Assembly (NCBI RefSeq): GCF_030867145.1
Contig: NC_134418.1
Coordinates: 7,312,802-7,376,801, forward strand
Origin: Opisthocomus hoazin
Lineage: Eukaryota; Chordata; Aves; Opisthocomiformes; Opisthocomidae
Reading direction: 5' to 3'
Length of the DNA: 64,000 nucleotides
Shown: positions 27,601 to 38,503 of the stretch, in pieces
How positions within the stretch are numbered: the first letter of the stretch is position 1
How the letters are laid out: each line of letters begins with the position of its first letter
Translations under genes and position numbers: made by a program
The notes under the pieces: generated by a model
What the model was told of the DNA's origin: nothing
What the model saw: only the letters and a program-made list of their open reading frames with translations
Database searches by the model: none

Positions 27601-30600
27601 ACACACTGCTGGCTCTGCTACTTTGGGGACATCTGATAGTGGCCTGAGGCCCCACAGCTTCAGATCCTAAAGACGGCGCTTAGAAACACACAGGAGTCAC
27701 TCGAGGCCAAGTGCTGTCCTCGAGAATCCTGTCCCAGCCCTCACAATGTGTTTTGCTTCTTGGTCTGCCCCTTCTGCAGAAACAAACCTTGGTGTCCCAG
27801 AACCCGTCCATTCACTGTAAGCCTTCATCTCCTTTCTCATGAATTCCTCACGTGTGCACTTATTATTGGGGTTAATCTCTGGCTTTACATTTTCTCCTCT
27901 AGAGGAGTCACTCTCTTGGTGTAGGAAAATCAGTGTTTTATCCTGTCATCACTCTATTCACCAAAAAAACCCCCAACTTTGGAGTTGGCGCTCACGCAGG
28001 AGCATCCCTTTGGACAGGAGTTGCTTCCAGTCTCACAACAGGGTATTGCTTCCACAAACATGGGACAAAGTCTGGCACCCCAGATCAATACAAGGTTGGG
28101 ATTGCCCACGATACAGATGTCCTCCTTGAGGCTGGATGGGCAGGGAGCTCTGGGCGTTAAAAAAAGGGCCCCGTGCCTTCAAGATCTGCTCTTGTCGATG
28201 GTGAGAACTGTAGTGGAGAGGCCTGGGATAGACCCCCTTCTTCCCTTTCCCAGTTCAGTAAGGCTGAAGCAAAACTGGTTCTCATTTGGCTCATTTTCGG
28301 TGCCTCATTGTTCACAATGAGACGAACCGGGGGAGAAGACCTCAGCCCAAGTTCCAGTGGACTTTACAGACCTCTCTGCTGTGGGGCTCAAAGCAGTAGG
28401 TGCTGGCTTGGAGGCCGAGCTCTCTTCCTGATCTGCCCGAACATTTCCAGGATGTGGATGTGACGCTCAGGCTGATGGGGAGGAGCGGAGGAGCCTGCAG
28501 AGGCTGAGCCCATCATGGAGACAAGCAAGGCGCGTGGCAGAGCTGCCTGGATATCTTTGTCACCCAGTGCCCAATTCAAGAGAGAGAATAATATCGGAGA
28601 AAATAACATACGCTAGAAAACCATTGCGGTTCCCAGGACTGTTATCAGGGCTGACGGTTCCTGCTGTCTCCTTTTGCAGCGGGGCGGCTGGCTGCAGGAG
28701 GAAGGGAGCAGGGCACATTTGCCTAACCCTGGATGCTCTCCGCTTCAGCAGCTCCTGTCTCCGCAGCCTGGTCACTGAATGCTCCGATTCTGGTTCTCCA
28801 ACATCACCCCATCCTGTCCCCTCTGAAGCCCTCTTTTTCCCAGGGAAAGCCGTTGTCTCCTCACAGCAGCGCGTGGCTGGGGGGTGTGTTGCTGGGCCAG
28901 CCTGCAGTCCACATCTCGGGGACCTCTGGGGAAGCGGGCAGCTGAGAGCAGGCATATGAATTGTGGCTGGGGGCAGTACTTACCAAGCTGCAGATCTGGG
29001 CACGTTTGGTTCCACCTTTGCTCAAGCTCTGAACAAACAGCATTAAAACCAAACCTGACTCATGGGGCCAAGCTCTTTTCAGTGGTGCCCAGCGACAGGA
29101 CAGGGGGCAATGGGCACAAACTGAAGCAGAGGAAGTTCCGTCTGAACATGAGGAAGAACTTCTTCCCTCTGAGGGTGACGGAGCCCTGGAACAGGCTGCC
29201 CAGGGAGGTTGTGGAGTCTCCCTCTCTGGAGATATTCAAGCCCCGCCTGGACAAGGTCCTGTGCAGCCTGCTGTAGGTGACCCTGCTTCAGCAGGAGGGT
29301 TGGACTAGATGACCCACAGAGGTCCCTTCCAACCCCGACCATTCTGTGATTCTGTGATTCATTCTGTGACTCCTTTTTTCATCAGTTTAGAGAGGTGCAA
29401 GGACCAAGGCCCCTATCCAAGATGACCTAAGCTAGGCCTCTCCTGAATATCTCACTTCCCAAGTGGAAGGATAAAATAGTAATTAAAATAAAATGTTCCC
29501 AAGCTGATTTGCCATGTGGCCTAGAGACCACTTAATTCTTCCCACAGCGCAGGCTTAACCCCACAGGCATATATAGAAAAAAAACAATCCAGCATTATCC
29601 CGGGCCCTTCTGCAATGCGACTCTCGGCATTTTCAGTACAGCTGGGGCAAAGTCAACTTCCAGCTCTTCCTGGAAACCTGCGATGGTGGCTTCCAGCCTG
29701 CCCATGCAAATGGTGACAAAGGGGTAGAGACACAGGGTCAGCGGCCAGAGGAGGCGTGCACCGCTCTGTCGAGCAGCAGCCGCATCCTGTGGGCTGGACA
29801 CAGGGGCTGAGAGCCTTTGGCTGCTGACTTGAACTTGGCACTGGGGAGAGCCCGCTCGCAACCCGTGGTGTTGCTGTAGCCAGATCACTGCCCCTGCGTC
29901 TCTCCGTTACCCAGCTGAAAGAGCTGCTGGAGAATTCAGTTCTTGTGTGCTTTAAGGATCTAAATGGATTCATAAATATTAGACATTTAAGAATCCTCTT
30001 TGGGTTTAGTCTTTGGGTTTTGGTCTTTGGTCCAGCAGACTCTTACAGCCAGGCTGAGACAAGCAGCACAGAGCATTATTTCTGTGTCTGTTTATACAAC
30101 AGTCTAAGCATAGAGACAATAATTGTGGTTAATGCCATCTAAACAGCAAACACTTCTACTCCTGACATGTTTCAGAATGAAAAATGCTTATCAGTCAAAC
30201 AAAGCAAGCTCCAGCCCTGCTGATCAGAAACTGTCTGTGGAGATGCAGAAAGCCTGGTCACTCTGGGTGTCCTTTGCTGTGCCTCTTGCTTTGGGCTGTC
30301 CATTAAAAATACTGTCTTTCTTCCCTGTCTGGATTTGAGGCAGCAGATGGATTGCGCTGTGCAACGTGAGCAGTCCCACAAAGGTCTTGCCGTAAGTCAC
30401 AAGGATAAGAACCACCGAGCAGGTGTTGGTGGTCTGCAGTCATGGGGCCATCATCAGCCTTCAGATCCATCAGTGGAGTTAATGATCCGTAAGATTTACT
30501 CCGGAGTCACGGAGGAGAGACTTTTCCCCGCTCTGGTCTTGCAGCAACACACCCGCTGCTGAGGGTCTGCTCAGTGCCCATTGAAGAAGCTTTTGGGTCA

Positions 30601-33600
30601 CTTCCATGCAACTTAGACTGGGTTCTCGGCTTGAGCTCTCTCAGCTTCAAGTCAATTTGTGCTGCTGTGTTTCGTATTTCTGCATCCCAGGCAGCTCTCT
30701 CCGTACTGTCCAGAGGGCTTCAGCACTCCTTTGGTGTCTTCTGAAGGACAGTCCTTCTGGAAGCAGTAGATGCAAGAACTATGGATGGAGTCGGTGATTC
30801 AAGAAAGCAGCTATTTCATCTGTCCCTGAGCCAGACAAAAAAATCTCTTTCTAGAGTCAACTTCCAGAACACCAGAAGCTGTGAATCTAGTCTCATTTCG
30901 ATGTAAAATAATCCAAATAGAGCTTATAATGGCTTCATAAACAAAAGCCTTTTGATTTCTAACCCTACAGCTGCTGTTTCTAGAGTGTGATGTGTGAACC
31001 TTCTGTCTGTTAATCCCTGCAAGATGCATGGCTTTGCAGTGAGGTGGCATTTGGCAGAGTGTGAATCAAACCATCACTGATTTCCTCATCCTTTGTCTTC
31101 ACGTTTAGACTGTAAATGGCCGTGTTAAATAGGTGTGGACAATAAATATGAAAAGCCACCTGAGGCAAACTGGGAAACAAAAGGCTCTGTGTTCTCAGAT
31201 GATGAAGAGAACGGTTCATTGGATTGTGCATCCATGAAAAAAAGACCCAAAAAGAAGGATCAGCCCCTTGAGGTACTTCCATATTGTCAAGGCTCCTCCT
31301 ACTATGACATTCCTTGAATCTTCAACTGAATGAACTTCTCTCTTTGGTCTAAAAACACTTGAGTCCAAACAAAGTATTTCTGGTCTTTCAGGGGTGGGTC
31401 TTGCTGCGGGTTCGCTCACTTTCCTGCATGAGTGGGTTTCCTGATAGAAGTCTGAATTAGTGCTGGTGGAGACAGCAGCTATACGGGGCTTCAGAGTGGG
31501 ATCTGAATGGCAAAACTCGGACCTAAGCTCTCAACCATGTGCTCATGTGGAAATATTTGGGTGAGAAGATTTGGATATCAACTGCTAGTTGATCTTTCAC
31601 GTCTGTAGAGGAAAACATCCTCACCCCCAAGGCAGAATAGTTAACGTGAGAACAGTTCGGAGCCCGGTCCCTCTCACTGGAGTCTGCACCTAGCCAAACC
31701 CCACCGAAGCCAGCAGCACTTCATCCTTCGTGACTTTGACAGGTTTTTGGATCGGGCACTGTATTAAGAAGTACGCTTTGAGTTGCTTGATGGAAATAAA
31801 GAATTAAAGGATACGCAGATCTCACACTGTGGTTTGCCAAAAGCAATTTTAGCAACATTTTATTGTGAAGGAAATAAACCTCCATGGGAGATGCTGTAGG
31901 CAAAGACTCCTTCCAGATCTGGGCAGGGGGCATGGAGCTACCGCCAGCAGCTCTCAGATCCGAGCTGGCAGATCTCTACCATGGGGCAGCTGGCTTTGTT
32001 CCACCCTCCCTTGGCTCAGTGTGAGGGAGCGGGAGCAGAGTGGTTCGGTAAGCAGTTGGGTGACCTTGTGGTGGGTCATCCTCCCTCGGGGGGATCTCGC
32101 CAAAAGCTGGGCTGCTCTGTTCTTGCCGTGGAAAGGTGCAGCCTCTGTAGCTGCTCTCGGAGCTGTCAAGTGACCTCCCAGAGGAGACAGAGCTGTTCCT
32201 TCCTGATTTTAGAGTCTTTGCTATGCAGTTAATGGCTGCTTTGCTTTAAGAGCCATCTGGCTTCCCAAAGAGCAGCCTTCTCCCAGGCTGCAGGAGGTAC
32301 TGCTCTAGTTGTCCAGCTGTGTCCCAGGGCTCTTGCTTTACAGGGAGCGACTCAGAGCCAGCAGCTATGGAGTCTGGTGTGGTGCAGGATCCCTGCCTGC
32401 CACACACAGCAGCTTTCTTCCTCAGCTTTTCTCTTCCAGCTGTGCCTTTCTGGATGCAGTTGTCCCATCCAGGTCTGTTGGGCTTTTGGGGATTCATAGT
32501 GGGGACTTGGGGTAGGATTTCAGGCTTGGACAGTGGGGTGGGGTTTTGGATTGATCCCATCTCGACAAGAAACTGCCTCGGCCCATGGGCAAGCTGGAAG
32601 AGATGGAGATTTAGATGGAGTCTAAACAAAAACTCGCTGCTCTGCAGTTCCTTATCTATATGGATATTTACACCTTGCTGCATCACAGGAATGTGGAAAC
32701 GCAGCATGATCTTGGGTTGGAAAGTCCTATGAAATAGAAATGACAAAGTCCTCACTGACGAATGGAATGGTAAGACCCTGTCATAGTCTTACAGGTAACT
32801 AGGTTGATGCTGCTGAAGAAAACAAGGCTTTGGGTATTTATGTAAATGGAGTAGAAGAGCTTAGCAGGCCTTGCAGTGTTACACGATGCTATGACAGGCC
32901 TCCTCTACAACATCTGGTCATCATTTCTTATAGTGAGGCTTGCAGGACACAACTCAATGCCAAAGCTCTTCTGAGAGAAGTATGCACTGCAGATTAGGGG
33001 GTTTTTTATGTTTGCTAGTCTAATTTCTGTCTCCGTCTGGGGAACGGGGTAAATCGCAGTAAACCAATGTCATGGAGTTGGCCTGGCTCCTCCTGGGCGC
33101 TCAGGGCTCCTTTTTAAAGCCCTGCATCAGCTGACTGCAAGGCAGAATTGCCATAGCTGCCTCCCAGAGGGATTTCAACGGACTGAGTCTGGCCGGTCTC
33201 CCAGGCGAGAGGCCGATCTTTTGAAGCAGCTCTGCCTTGTGAGAATTACAGGCCCGGTGTGTTTTCCCGCTTCGGCTTCGTGATGCCCCACTGAGCTGTA
33301 CCCTCAGAGGGGCTGCGGCTGGGTTGGACAGTGCAGGGTGGGCTGGGAGACACCAGAGCTGGCTTTCTGCTCCCAGTTTGATCCAAGAGCTGCTGTAAAT
33401 GGCACCAGTTTGTCCTGCCTTCTTTGACCGTTATGTTATTAGCAATATTTCGCCACACCTCTAGCCACGTGCCAAAGAGGAAGGTATTGGTGTAACCTGG
33501 GTAAAGGGCTACGACAGGTTTCTTAAAGGGGTGGCTAGTCCTCAGCTGGTCATTCATTAATGATCTTCAGGGGCGAGATCTGCTTCTCCATCACCTTATG

Positions 33601-33719
33601 CCAGGAACAGGGTCATTGCCACAGAGGTGCCGCAAAGATGGGTGAGTTTTAAGGAAAGAAAAACCATTTCTTATTACGCCACTGAGGTTTTCTCTCGCTT
33701 TGCTGCAGGCACCGCCTAG
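551..33719 (+). CDS. REEP1: REEP1, receptor expression-enhancing protein 1 (3' part, three coding exons)
   Basis: REEP1 is an ER-resident hairpin membrane protein of the REEP/DP1/Yop1 family that shapes tubular ER and links it to microtubules; human mutations cause spastic paraplegia SPG31 (family knowledge). Seen here: three exons with matching phases that encode the part from about residue 102 to the stop. They cover the conserved amphipathic stretch after the hairpins, the RSFSMQDL segment, the Ser/Thr-rich tail and the final Gly-Thr-Ala. The 114-nt length of exon 5 and the phase-1 break before the last 11 coding bases agree with the human gene. The hairpin (TB2/DP1/HVA22) exons and promoter lie left of the window. 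By homology the full protein would be about 198 residues. MRPL35 follows tail-to-tail. Exons are listed separately. Confidence 0.96.
2791..2807. repeat. (ATTG)n microsatellite, about four units
   Basis: A short uninterrupted ATTG run inside REEP1 intron 5, followed by degraded ttgactgattt. Confidence 0.7.
2893..2968 (+). repeat. MIR-like CORE-SINE fossil
   Basis: The order 'aactcctggct ... gcaagttgcttgcttctgtg ... tgcctcag' follows the 3' half of the mammalian MIR consensus (aactctggctctgccac, then gcaagttacttaacctctctgtgcctcag). It is strongly diverged, so it is an old insertion. The assignment rests on remembered consensus order, not on a database match. Confidence 0.4.
6166..6288. mobile_element. 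Possible ancient non-autonomous hAT-like DNA element
   Basis: The left end, cagcagttcccaaact, and the right end, actttagggacc, are imperfect inverted copies of the 'cagnggttcccaaact' type of hAT terminal repeat. About 95 bp with 'cacgaccacc' and 'cctggggggtcgc' lie between. No target-site duplication is clear. This could be chance or another old repeat. Confidence 0.3.
8900..8994 (+). repeat. MIR-like CORE-SINE fossil, 3' half
   Basis: The sequence runs 'gatctgtgtcacttcacc', then 'tagtttccacagctgcacaatggag', then 'gtaggtatgagaggtgttttgaagcctaaat'. It parallels the end of MIR: cacttaacctctctgtgcctcagtttcc, then atctgtaaaatgg, then ctacctcatagggttgttgtgaggattaaatg. Divergence is high. Confidence 0.4.
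11058..11419 (-). repeat. CR1 LINE, 3' end and C-terminal ORF2 remnant, reverse orientation
   Basis: It starts with two copies of the CR1 terminal octamer in reverse (atcatagaatcatagaatgg), followed by the reverse 3' UTR ('gggttagaagggaccttaaaggtcat') and the reverse end of ORF2 ('ctgggcagcctgggccagggcctcactgcc'). It fades out near 'ctaaggtcaccctgg'. The copy is 5' truncated and sits in REEP1 intron 5. Confidence 0.92.
14896..15064 (+). CDS. REEP1: REEP1 coding exon 6
   Basis: After the acceptor 'gtttaactag', 169 nt encode [20 protein letters not shown] and then a Ser/Thr/Pro/Lys-rich tail ending ...SEGTGSS plus the first base of a Gly codon; the donor is gtaagt. It matches the cytosolic C-terminal tail of mammalian REEP1, with the RSFSMQDL motif unchanged. 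The middle ([15 protein letters not shown]) differs from the Pro/Gly-rich human segment. Entry phase is 0 and exit phase 1, so the exon must join one that begins with two bases of a Gly codon, as the exon at 33709 does. Confidence 0.96.
17763..17901 (+). repeat. MIR-like CORE-SINE fossil, fairly complete
   Basis: The elements come in MIR order: 'cagtgcggtggttaggagg', 'aagactgtgggttagg', 'gaattcacaccccgctttg', 'ttacctggagtgtacctttgttcctcagg', 'gtctgtaaaacagaac'. These correspond to the tRNA-derived head (agtggttaagagc...actctgg...gggttcgaatccc) and core/3' region (tgtgtgacct...cctcagtttcc...tctgtaaaatgg) of MIR. It is heavily diverged, as expected for an insertion shared by amniotes. Confidence 0.5.
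18003..18054 (+). repeat. CR1 LINE 3' terminal fragment
   Basis: The sequence 'tggaaccagatgatctttaaggtcccttccaacccttaccattctatgatt' is the last ~50 bp of a plus-oriented CR1, ending in one tail octamer. No ORF2 sequence is recognisable upstream. Confidence 0.8.
20112..20169. other. Perfect 14-bp inverted repeat (hairpin/cruciform candidate)
   Basis: CTGAGCAGTCCTGC at 20115-20128 is exactly complementary to GCAGGACTGCTCAG at 20153-20166. Three more outer pairs (acg with tgt, one G-U) extend the stem to 17 bp. The loop contains a second small stem, GGAC-agcc-GTCC. It starts 14 bases after a pyrimidine-rich tract with an acceptor-like end. It could be a chance hairpin, a structured intronic element or a relic of an inverted-repeat element; there is no evidence of expression. 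Confidence 0.5.
26870..26960. repeat. Possible ancient amniote interspersed repeat
   Basis: The text 'gggccaggtcctgacctc ... ccataggacttactccggatttacac' resembles an old sauropsid repeat that reads 'ggccagatcctcagctggtgtaaatc ... caatggagttactccggatttacac'. A second weak echo ('aagatttactccggagtcac') is at 30490-30510. Identity is by memory only. Confidence 0.25.
29062..29371 (+). repeat. CR1 LINE, C-terminal ORF2 plus 3' end
   Basis: This plus-oriented copy begins inside ORF2 (frame reading [20 protein letters not shown]) and runs through the conserved C-terminal [18 protein letters not shown] and stop. It continues through the 3' UTR ('ggttggactagatgacccacagaggtcccttcc') to at least three tail octamers (attctgtg). 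The C-terminal frame is intact, but the reverse transcriptase core is missing. Confidence 0.93.
33709..33719 (+). CDS. REEP1: REEP1 terminal exon, coding part (last 11 coding bases)
   Basis: The acceptor 'tctctcgctttgctgcag' is followed by GC ACC GCC TAG. Joined in phase to the last base of exon 6 this gives Gly-Thr-Ala-stop, the exact REEP1 C-terminus known in mammals, where the last exon likewise contributes 11 coding bases. I chose it over a stronger pyrimidine-tract acceptor near 34238 because only this one restores the Gly-Thr-Ala ending. Confidence 0.9.
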
Positions 33720-36339
33720 GACCCTTAGACCTCGCTTCAGGAAGAAAAGTACCTCGTCCTCTGCCACCGAAACAATGTGAGTGCAATGAGCCAATAGCAC
33801 CAAGATCCACAGAATGTGTCTCTTCTGCCTTAAAGAGCTACTCGTTCATAACGTAGGAAACAGCAGCGGGATGGATGTGCTTTGATGTACAGCGTTGTAG
33901 GCACGGCCTTTCTCTCTCCTCTCTCTGTACCCTTCTGTCACACGCTTCTCGCGTTTGTCCGCGCCATGGGTAGGACAGTCTGGCAGACGCCTGCGGGTGA
34001 AGAGTCCTTGTTTCGTTTGCAGAGTGTACGCCCCCTCACACTAATCCTGCGAGGCTGTACCGTTACAGTTCTCATTTGTGTCTGCATAGCTCTAGCTCTG
34101 TGAATGCACAGCGGAAACAAAAATAATCAGTTACTCATCATGATACATTGGCAGTGTATTTATTTATGGCTTTATCATTAATGAAGTGGATTTGCAGAAG
34201 CCATGGATTTCTCTTTCCTCCCTTCCTCCTCAAGACTGTGAATGATGTAACAAACGTCAAAGTACTTTGACTGTACAAAATGTCGAAGATTCATTACCGA
34301 AAGCCGAGCTGCGGCTCTGTTTCTCTTGCTGCAAGTAAATCGTGTGTTCTGAGAAAAATCATTGTGCTAAAAACCACAGGGACAGAACCACTTACAGAGG
34401 ACGAGGAAGAGACACACAAGAGAAAATAAATGGTTTCAACGATGTAATGAAGAGGGAGTCTTAATTTTGATCAGCCTGAGCCAGGAGAGTATTGTGTGGA
34501 AAACGATGGCAGCTAGAAGAACCAGATCGTATCGCTTGTGGCAAATTTCTGCTGCCAGTTTTAAAGTGTGAGCAAGCCAGGCTTGTAAAGCTGCAGCAAC
34601 AGAAGTTAGAATGGCTTTAGTGACGCACTGTCAGGGGAAAAGGCACCTTTCTCCCCTGCCTGCAGCAGCGTCAGTCCCAGTGCTCGGCTTTCCTGGCGGG
34701 GTGCTGCCGTTTCACTCGTGTGAGCAGAGCAGGGCGCTAGGTCTGAGCTGCTGTTCGAAGCCCGGAGTTTCGCCTCTAGCGTGGAGTTTGGTTAGAACCA
34801 CGAGAACAGATGGAGTGATGTATTTGTATCCGTGTATAAATGAGAAATATAAAAGAAGAGGAAGACGTGGTAGGGTTTGTGTATTTGTGCTTCAAGTTGG
34901 TGTCTCTTGTAAGTGTTGAGCATGTGAGATTCACACATAAGTTAATTACGTGGCCCTTTGTGTTTGCTCTTGGACCTGTCACATAGACTAGAAAAACATT
35001 TAGCGTTACGTAGAACGTGCCGTCACTAACGGATCAGCACACGCGCTTGCTGATGAACAGTGCTGTTAATCCCATCTGGTTCAGGTGCAGCAGTCCAGGG
35101 TGCCAGCAGCCGGCTGGAGTCTGTCAGGCTCAGAGATGAATCTGAAGCAGCCTTTGAAACCTTTTCTCGGCCGGATCTGCATCGACATCCTGGCTGTCCC
35201 TGCCTGATGGATCCCTGAGGCTTCCCCCGGAGCCTCCTACGTATGTGGGGAAGAGAGAAATAAATCATGCGCACGCACAAATGTTTATCTGATCTGGCTA
35301 GGAAGTGGGAAAAGCAAGCAGGTATTTCCTGTGTCTGCCACAGTATTTGGCCTCATTACATGAGAATTTTATTTCCTTGACATCTGCTAGTTCAGTCATA
35401 TTTTGCAATGGGTAAGAAGGAAAAAGTCTTCAGAAAGTCAACTGAAAAAATCCCAACAAACCTGTCCAAATGGCACTGACAGAAGAGTCAGTCCTTGGAA
35501 GATACTCAGCGAAAGCTTTGAGGAGCTAAGCTTGTGTGTTTTATTTTTAAGCAGCTTTAGAGTTTATTTGATTTCTTTTGGCAAACATTAAAAAGAAATA
35601 GAAAAACTGCCTGTAGTGTTAGCAGAAAATAAAATCGTGTTGCAAGCAAGCTGTGTTTCCCTGCTATGCAACGGGCTGCCGTAAGATAAAAAAGAAGCTG
35701 ACAAGTTTGCACTCAGTTATGCCAAAAAAACCCCAACAGCATAGAGCTACACAACAGCTGGCAAATTCTCTTCTCAGACATGCTGTATTAACATTGATTC
35801 TCACTGAAATTATTAAATGTGCGTCTAATCTGCTGTTGTACTGTAAACTTGACTGTTTAGCATTTCTTAAGTGCTGAGGTGAAATTGTTGACAAGGGAGT
35901 TGCCTTATGTCTCTCAAAACATTCACTGTATAAAGGAGAAAAATAAACCTTTTCATATCTCTGGCAAAAATGTATTAATTTATCAACGGAGCTGTACATT
36001 TGTGTGGAGATAGACAAGAAATGTGAATGCCTGACCACGTCCCCATAGTGCTGTAGCACCGTATCCGGAAGAGAACGGTCGTTTGCTCTTGGTTCCTGGC
36101 CTCCCGCACGCAGGTTGTTCGCAGGTGTTGCCCCAGGTCTGTCACTTCCCTCCTTGGCTACGCGCGTTCAGTCAGAATAAACGCCAGACACCCAGGCTTC
36201 TGTTGCAGTTTTCCTCCTGAGCCTCTGCCAAGGAACGAGCCCGATTTGAGGAGCCACCTTCCCGCGCTGATCCTCACCACGCCTGGCCAAGCAGGGTTGG
36301 CAGGACCTGCGCAGAGAGGGGACGCACGGATGGTGGTGG

Positions 36340-36439
36340 GAGCAGTTCTCGATGGCGAGGAGCAGCTCTCAGTGGTCGGGAGCAGTTCCTGGTGTCAAGG
36401 AGCAGTTCTCGGTGTTGGGGAGGAGTTCTCAGCCCCCCC
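36340..36439 (+). repeat. Five-unit 20-bp tandem repeat (minisatellite)
   Basis: Five consecutive 20-bp units begin GAGCAGTTCTCG, GAGCAGCTCTCA, GAGCAGTTCCTG, GAGCAGTTCTCG and GAGGAGTTCTCA. Spacing is exact and the second half of each unit is more variable. It lies in the inferred REEP1 3' UTR. The last unit ends in a C-run. Confidence 0.9.
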
Positions 36440-37452
36440 CCCAGCTCGGGCTCCCGGGGCGCAAGCCAGCTAACCGCTCGCCCACTACTCCTCCCAGCAG
36501 CAAGCAGTCTGCCAGCTGACGGCTTGAAATAGTGACAGGTCTGGCTGAAGGAAGAAAAGCCCGACTTGGGGCCTGTCAGGCAGCTGGCGTCTACGGTCAG
36601 TCCTGCGGGGCAGCTCCCGGTGTCTTGGAGATGGCCTGGAGCGCGTAGCCCGGAAAGGAACCGGCCGGCCCTAGGAAACACAGCCCTACCCAGCACCAGG
36701 CTGAAGTGAAACTTGCGTCATTTTGAGCAAGAAGAACTGAGGCTGAGGGAAAGCAAACTGCAGCTGAAGACGGCCCGTGGTAAACGGGCCCCTGAGTTAC
36801 CTCCCCCATTTCCCATAAACTCACCTCGATGATGAGCATGAGCTTGAGCGGCTCAGTGCAGGCCTCCAGGGCTCCTGCCTGGCCGTAGCAGCCAGTGTCA
36901 GCGCAGCTGCAGCCGTCGCCAACCGCCGGATCAGGACACCATCAGAGAAAAGAGACTTCACGTCTATCACTGTCCCCTTGGACTCAATCCCACGCTAACC
37001 TGAACTGTGCAAATGCAAACCCAGCACGGAGGGGAACGAGAATCAGGTTCTGTGTCCCTAACGAGCGGGAGAACATGGCTTGGAGAGACCCGGCGCTCCC
37101 TGCCCCGGTGTGAACAACCTGCTGCCGCCGACCACGCTCTGACGGAGCGAGGGGACCCCTCTGCTCGTGACCGAACGCTCATTCATCACAGTCCCCTTTT
37201 CGCTGTTCGTTTCGGGTACCCATTTCGCATCTCACACCGCATTTGAAGTAGCAGAGAAACGTTGGGATTTGCGTTTAGATAAACCATTTACGGGTCATTA
37301 ATTGTGCACTCGATGTGATTTCTTTGCTGTGATCAGTAGAAAAGATCTGTGATGAAATGAGACGCTTAATGCCTCACAGGGACGGCCGTTACAGCGGTAT
37401 TCCAAGGGTTGATGTTTTGCTGGTTTTGTTATGCTGCTTGATATACATCTGG

Positions 37453-37458
37453 AATAAA
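37453..37458 (+). terminator. REEP1: REEP1 polyadenylation signal AATAAA (distal, likely main)
   Basis: AATAAA in 'ctggaataaagtcttaatc' is followed within 25 bases by an A-rich run and then T-rich sequence (37500-37575), the usual layout of a cleavage site. It is the last good signal before the converging MRPL35 gene. Confidence 0.7.
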
Positions 37459-37475
37459 GTCTTAATCTTTTCTTT

Positions 37476-38484
37476 AAAAAAAAAAAAATAAGAAAAAAAA
37501 ATAACACCTCTTTAGTCTGTTCAATGTATCTGGCAGGCCAGAGTAACTTCTTTGATCGCTGTATTATTTTTATCTCAATTCTGGCTGACTGTACATAGAT
37601 GTATTCACCAAGTGCTGCATGTCCTTCAGAACGTCTTTCTGTATTATGAACTGGAAAAAAAAAAAATACAGCTACTGAACACTGGGAGTAAGTAGTGAAT
37701 TCATTGAAACGCTGCGGCCTCGCGCAGCCCAGCCGCCCCTGCTCTGCAGGTGGCTCTGGCGCCGATCACCCGGGACTGTCTGCTTAATAACAGGTTAATT
37801 ATTAGTGAAGGCTTTGAAGCTACTGCTGGAAGCAACTGCTTTTCATACACTCGCTGGAGCGCCAGCGTTGGAGAGAAAGCCTCTGCCGCAGCCGTTAGTG
37901 AAACCAGAGGTGAGCTGCGCTGTGCGTGCCAGCAGCACCCCGCGCTGAATCCTGGGCTCTGTTCCGTTTATAGGCGTGACCAGCGATCTGCAGCGCGAGG
38001 TGCGGTTAGGCTTAAAGCAGGAATAAAAACACTCGGAGCGGACTGCTTGAGGAGGTAGCGTAGGACCCAAAGAACATATTCTGCCACTCAAAAACCAACG
38101 CAGGATACAAAATATGAGCCTTGCAAGGAAGTCTGGTGGTCAATATATTTCAAAATCAGTTATAAAAACTCCATGAAACACCGTTTTTGTTCTGTGCTCT
38201 CTAGCATGGAGACACTTTTATCTGGTACCGCGACAGGCAGCAAGGAGACTCCATTCAGTGAGCCACCAATGAGAATGGACACAGCAAAATGCATCCTAGG
38301 GTTATTTAAACATGTTTCTTTGAAAAATTTTAAGATTAAACATGATGAATTGTTCATTTTAGCGATGTTTAGACTGTACTCATCCATGTTCGTATGTTAC
38401 ACACAAACACAGGACACCAGCAGCCGTCAGAACATGCAGGTGACCAGCGCAACCTCTGCTAAGTAGAATACAAACCGCAGCTCA
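37476..38484. other. REEP1-MRPL35 convergent intergenic spacer (about 1 kb)
   Basis: The spacer lies between the inferred 3' ends of REEP1 (plus) and MRPL35 (minus). It contains an A-run near 37650 and a moderately GC-rich stretch at 37.7-38.05 kb. Short open frames on both strands (up to 102 codons) show no recognisable product. In human the two genes are also tail-to-tail. Confidence 0.6.
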
Positions 38485-38503
38485 AAATAATCTTCAATAT
38501 TCC

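Larger units (their letters stand above)
15065..33708 (+). other. REEP1: REEP1 intron 6 (18.6 kb)
   Basis: Intron from donor gtaagt to acceptor 'ctttgctgcag'. Contents supported from sequence: a MIR-like fossil (17763-17901), a CR1 3' tip (18003-18054), a perfect 14-bp inverted repeat (about 20112-20169), a possible old amniote repeat (26870-26960) and a CR1 3' end (29062-29371). A long pyrimidine tract at about 20048-20098 ends in a good acceptor, but the sequence after it gives a stop within seven codons in the REEP1 phase. I see no convincing alternative exon or nested gene. Confidence 0.8.
33720..37475 (+). other. REEP1: REEP1 3' untranslated region (about 3.7 kb)
   Basis: From the TAG stop to the AATAAA at 37453 there is no recognised coding sequence. 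The length is similar to the long 3' UTR of mammalian REEP1. It contains other AATAAA hexamers (near 34425, 35624, 35942 and 36175) that could give shorter transcripts, AT-rich stretches at 34.1-35.0 and 35.3-36.0 kb, and a GC-rich block at 36.2-37.2 kb with a 20-bp tandem repeat. The extent is inferred; no transcript data were seen. Confidence 0.7.

Noticed and set aside
32246-32755. Overlapping 169-codon (minus) and 137-codon (plus) frames in REEP1 intron 6
   Set aside because: Mutually overlapping, with no similarity or splice support for either.
34205-34240. Strong pyrimidine tract plus 'cctcaag' as the REEP1 final acceptor
   Set aside because: It would end the protein Asp-Cys-Glu. The site at 33709 gives Gly-Thr-Ala-stop, the known C-terminus, so this one lies in the 3' UTR.
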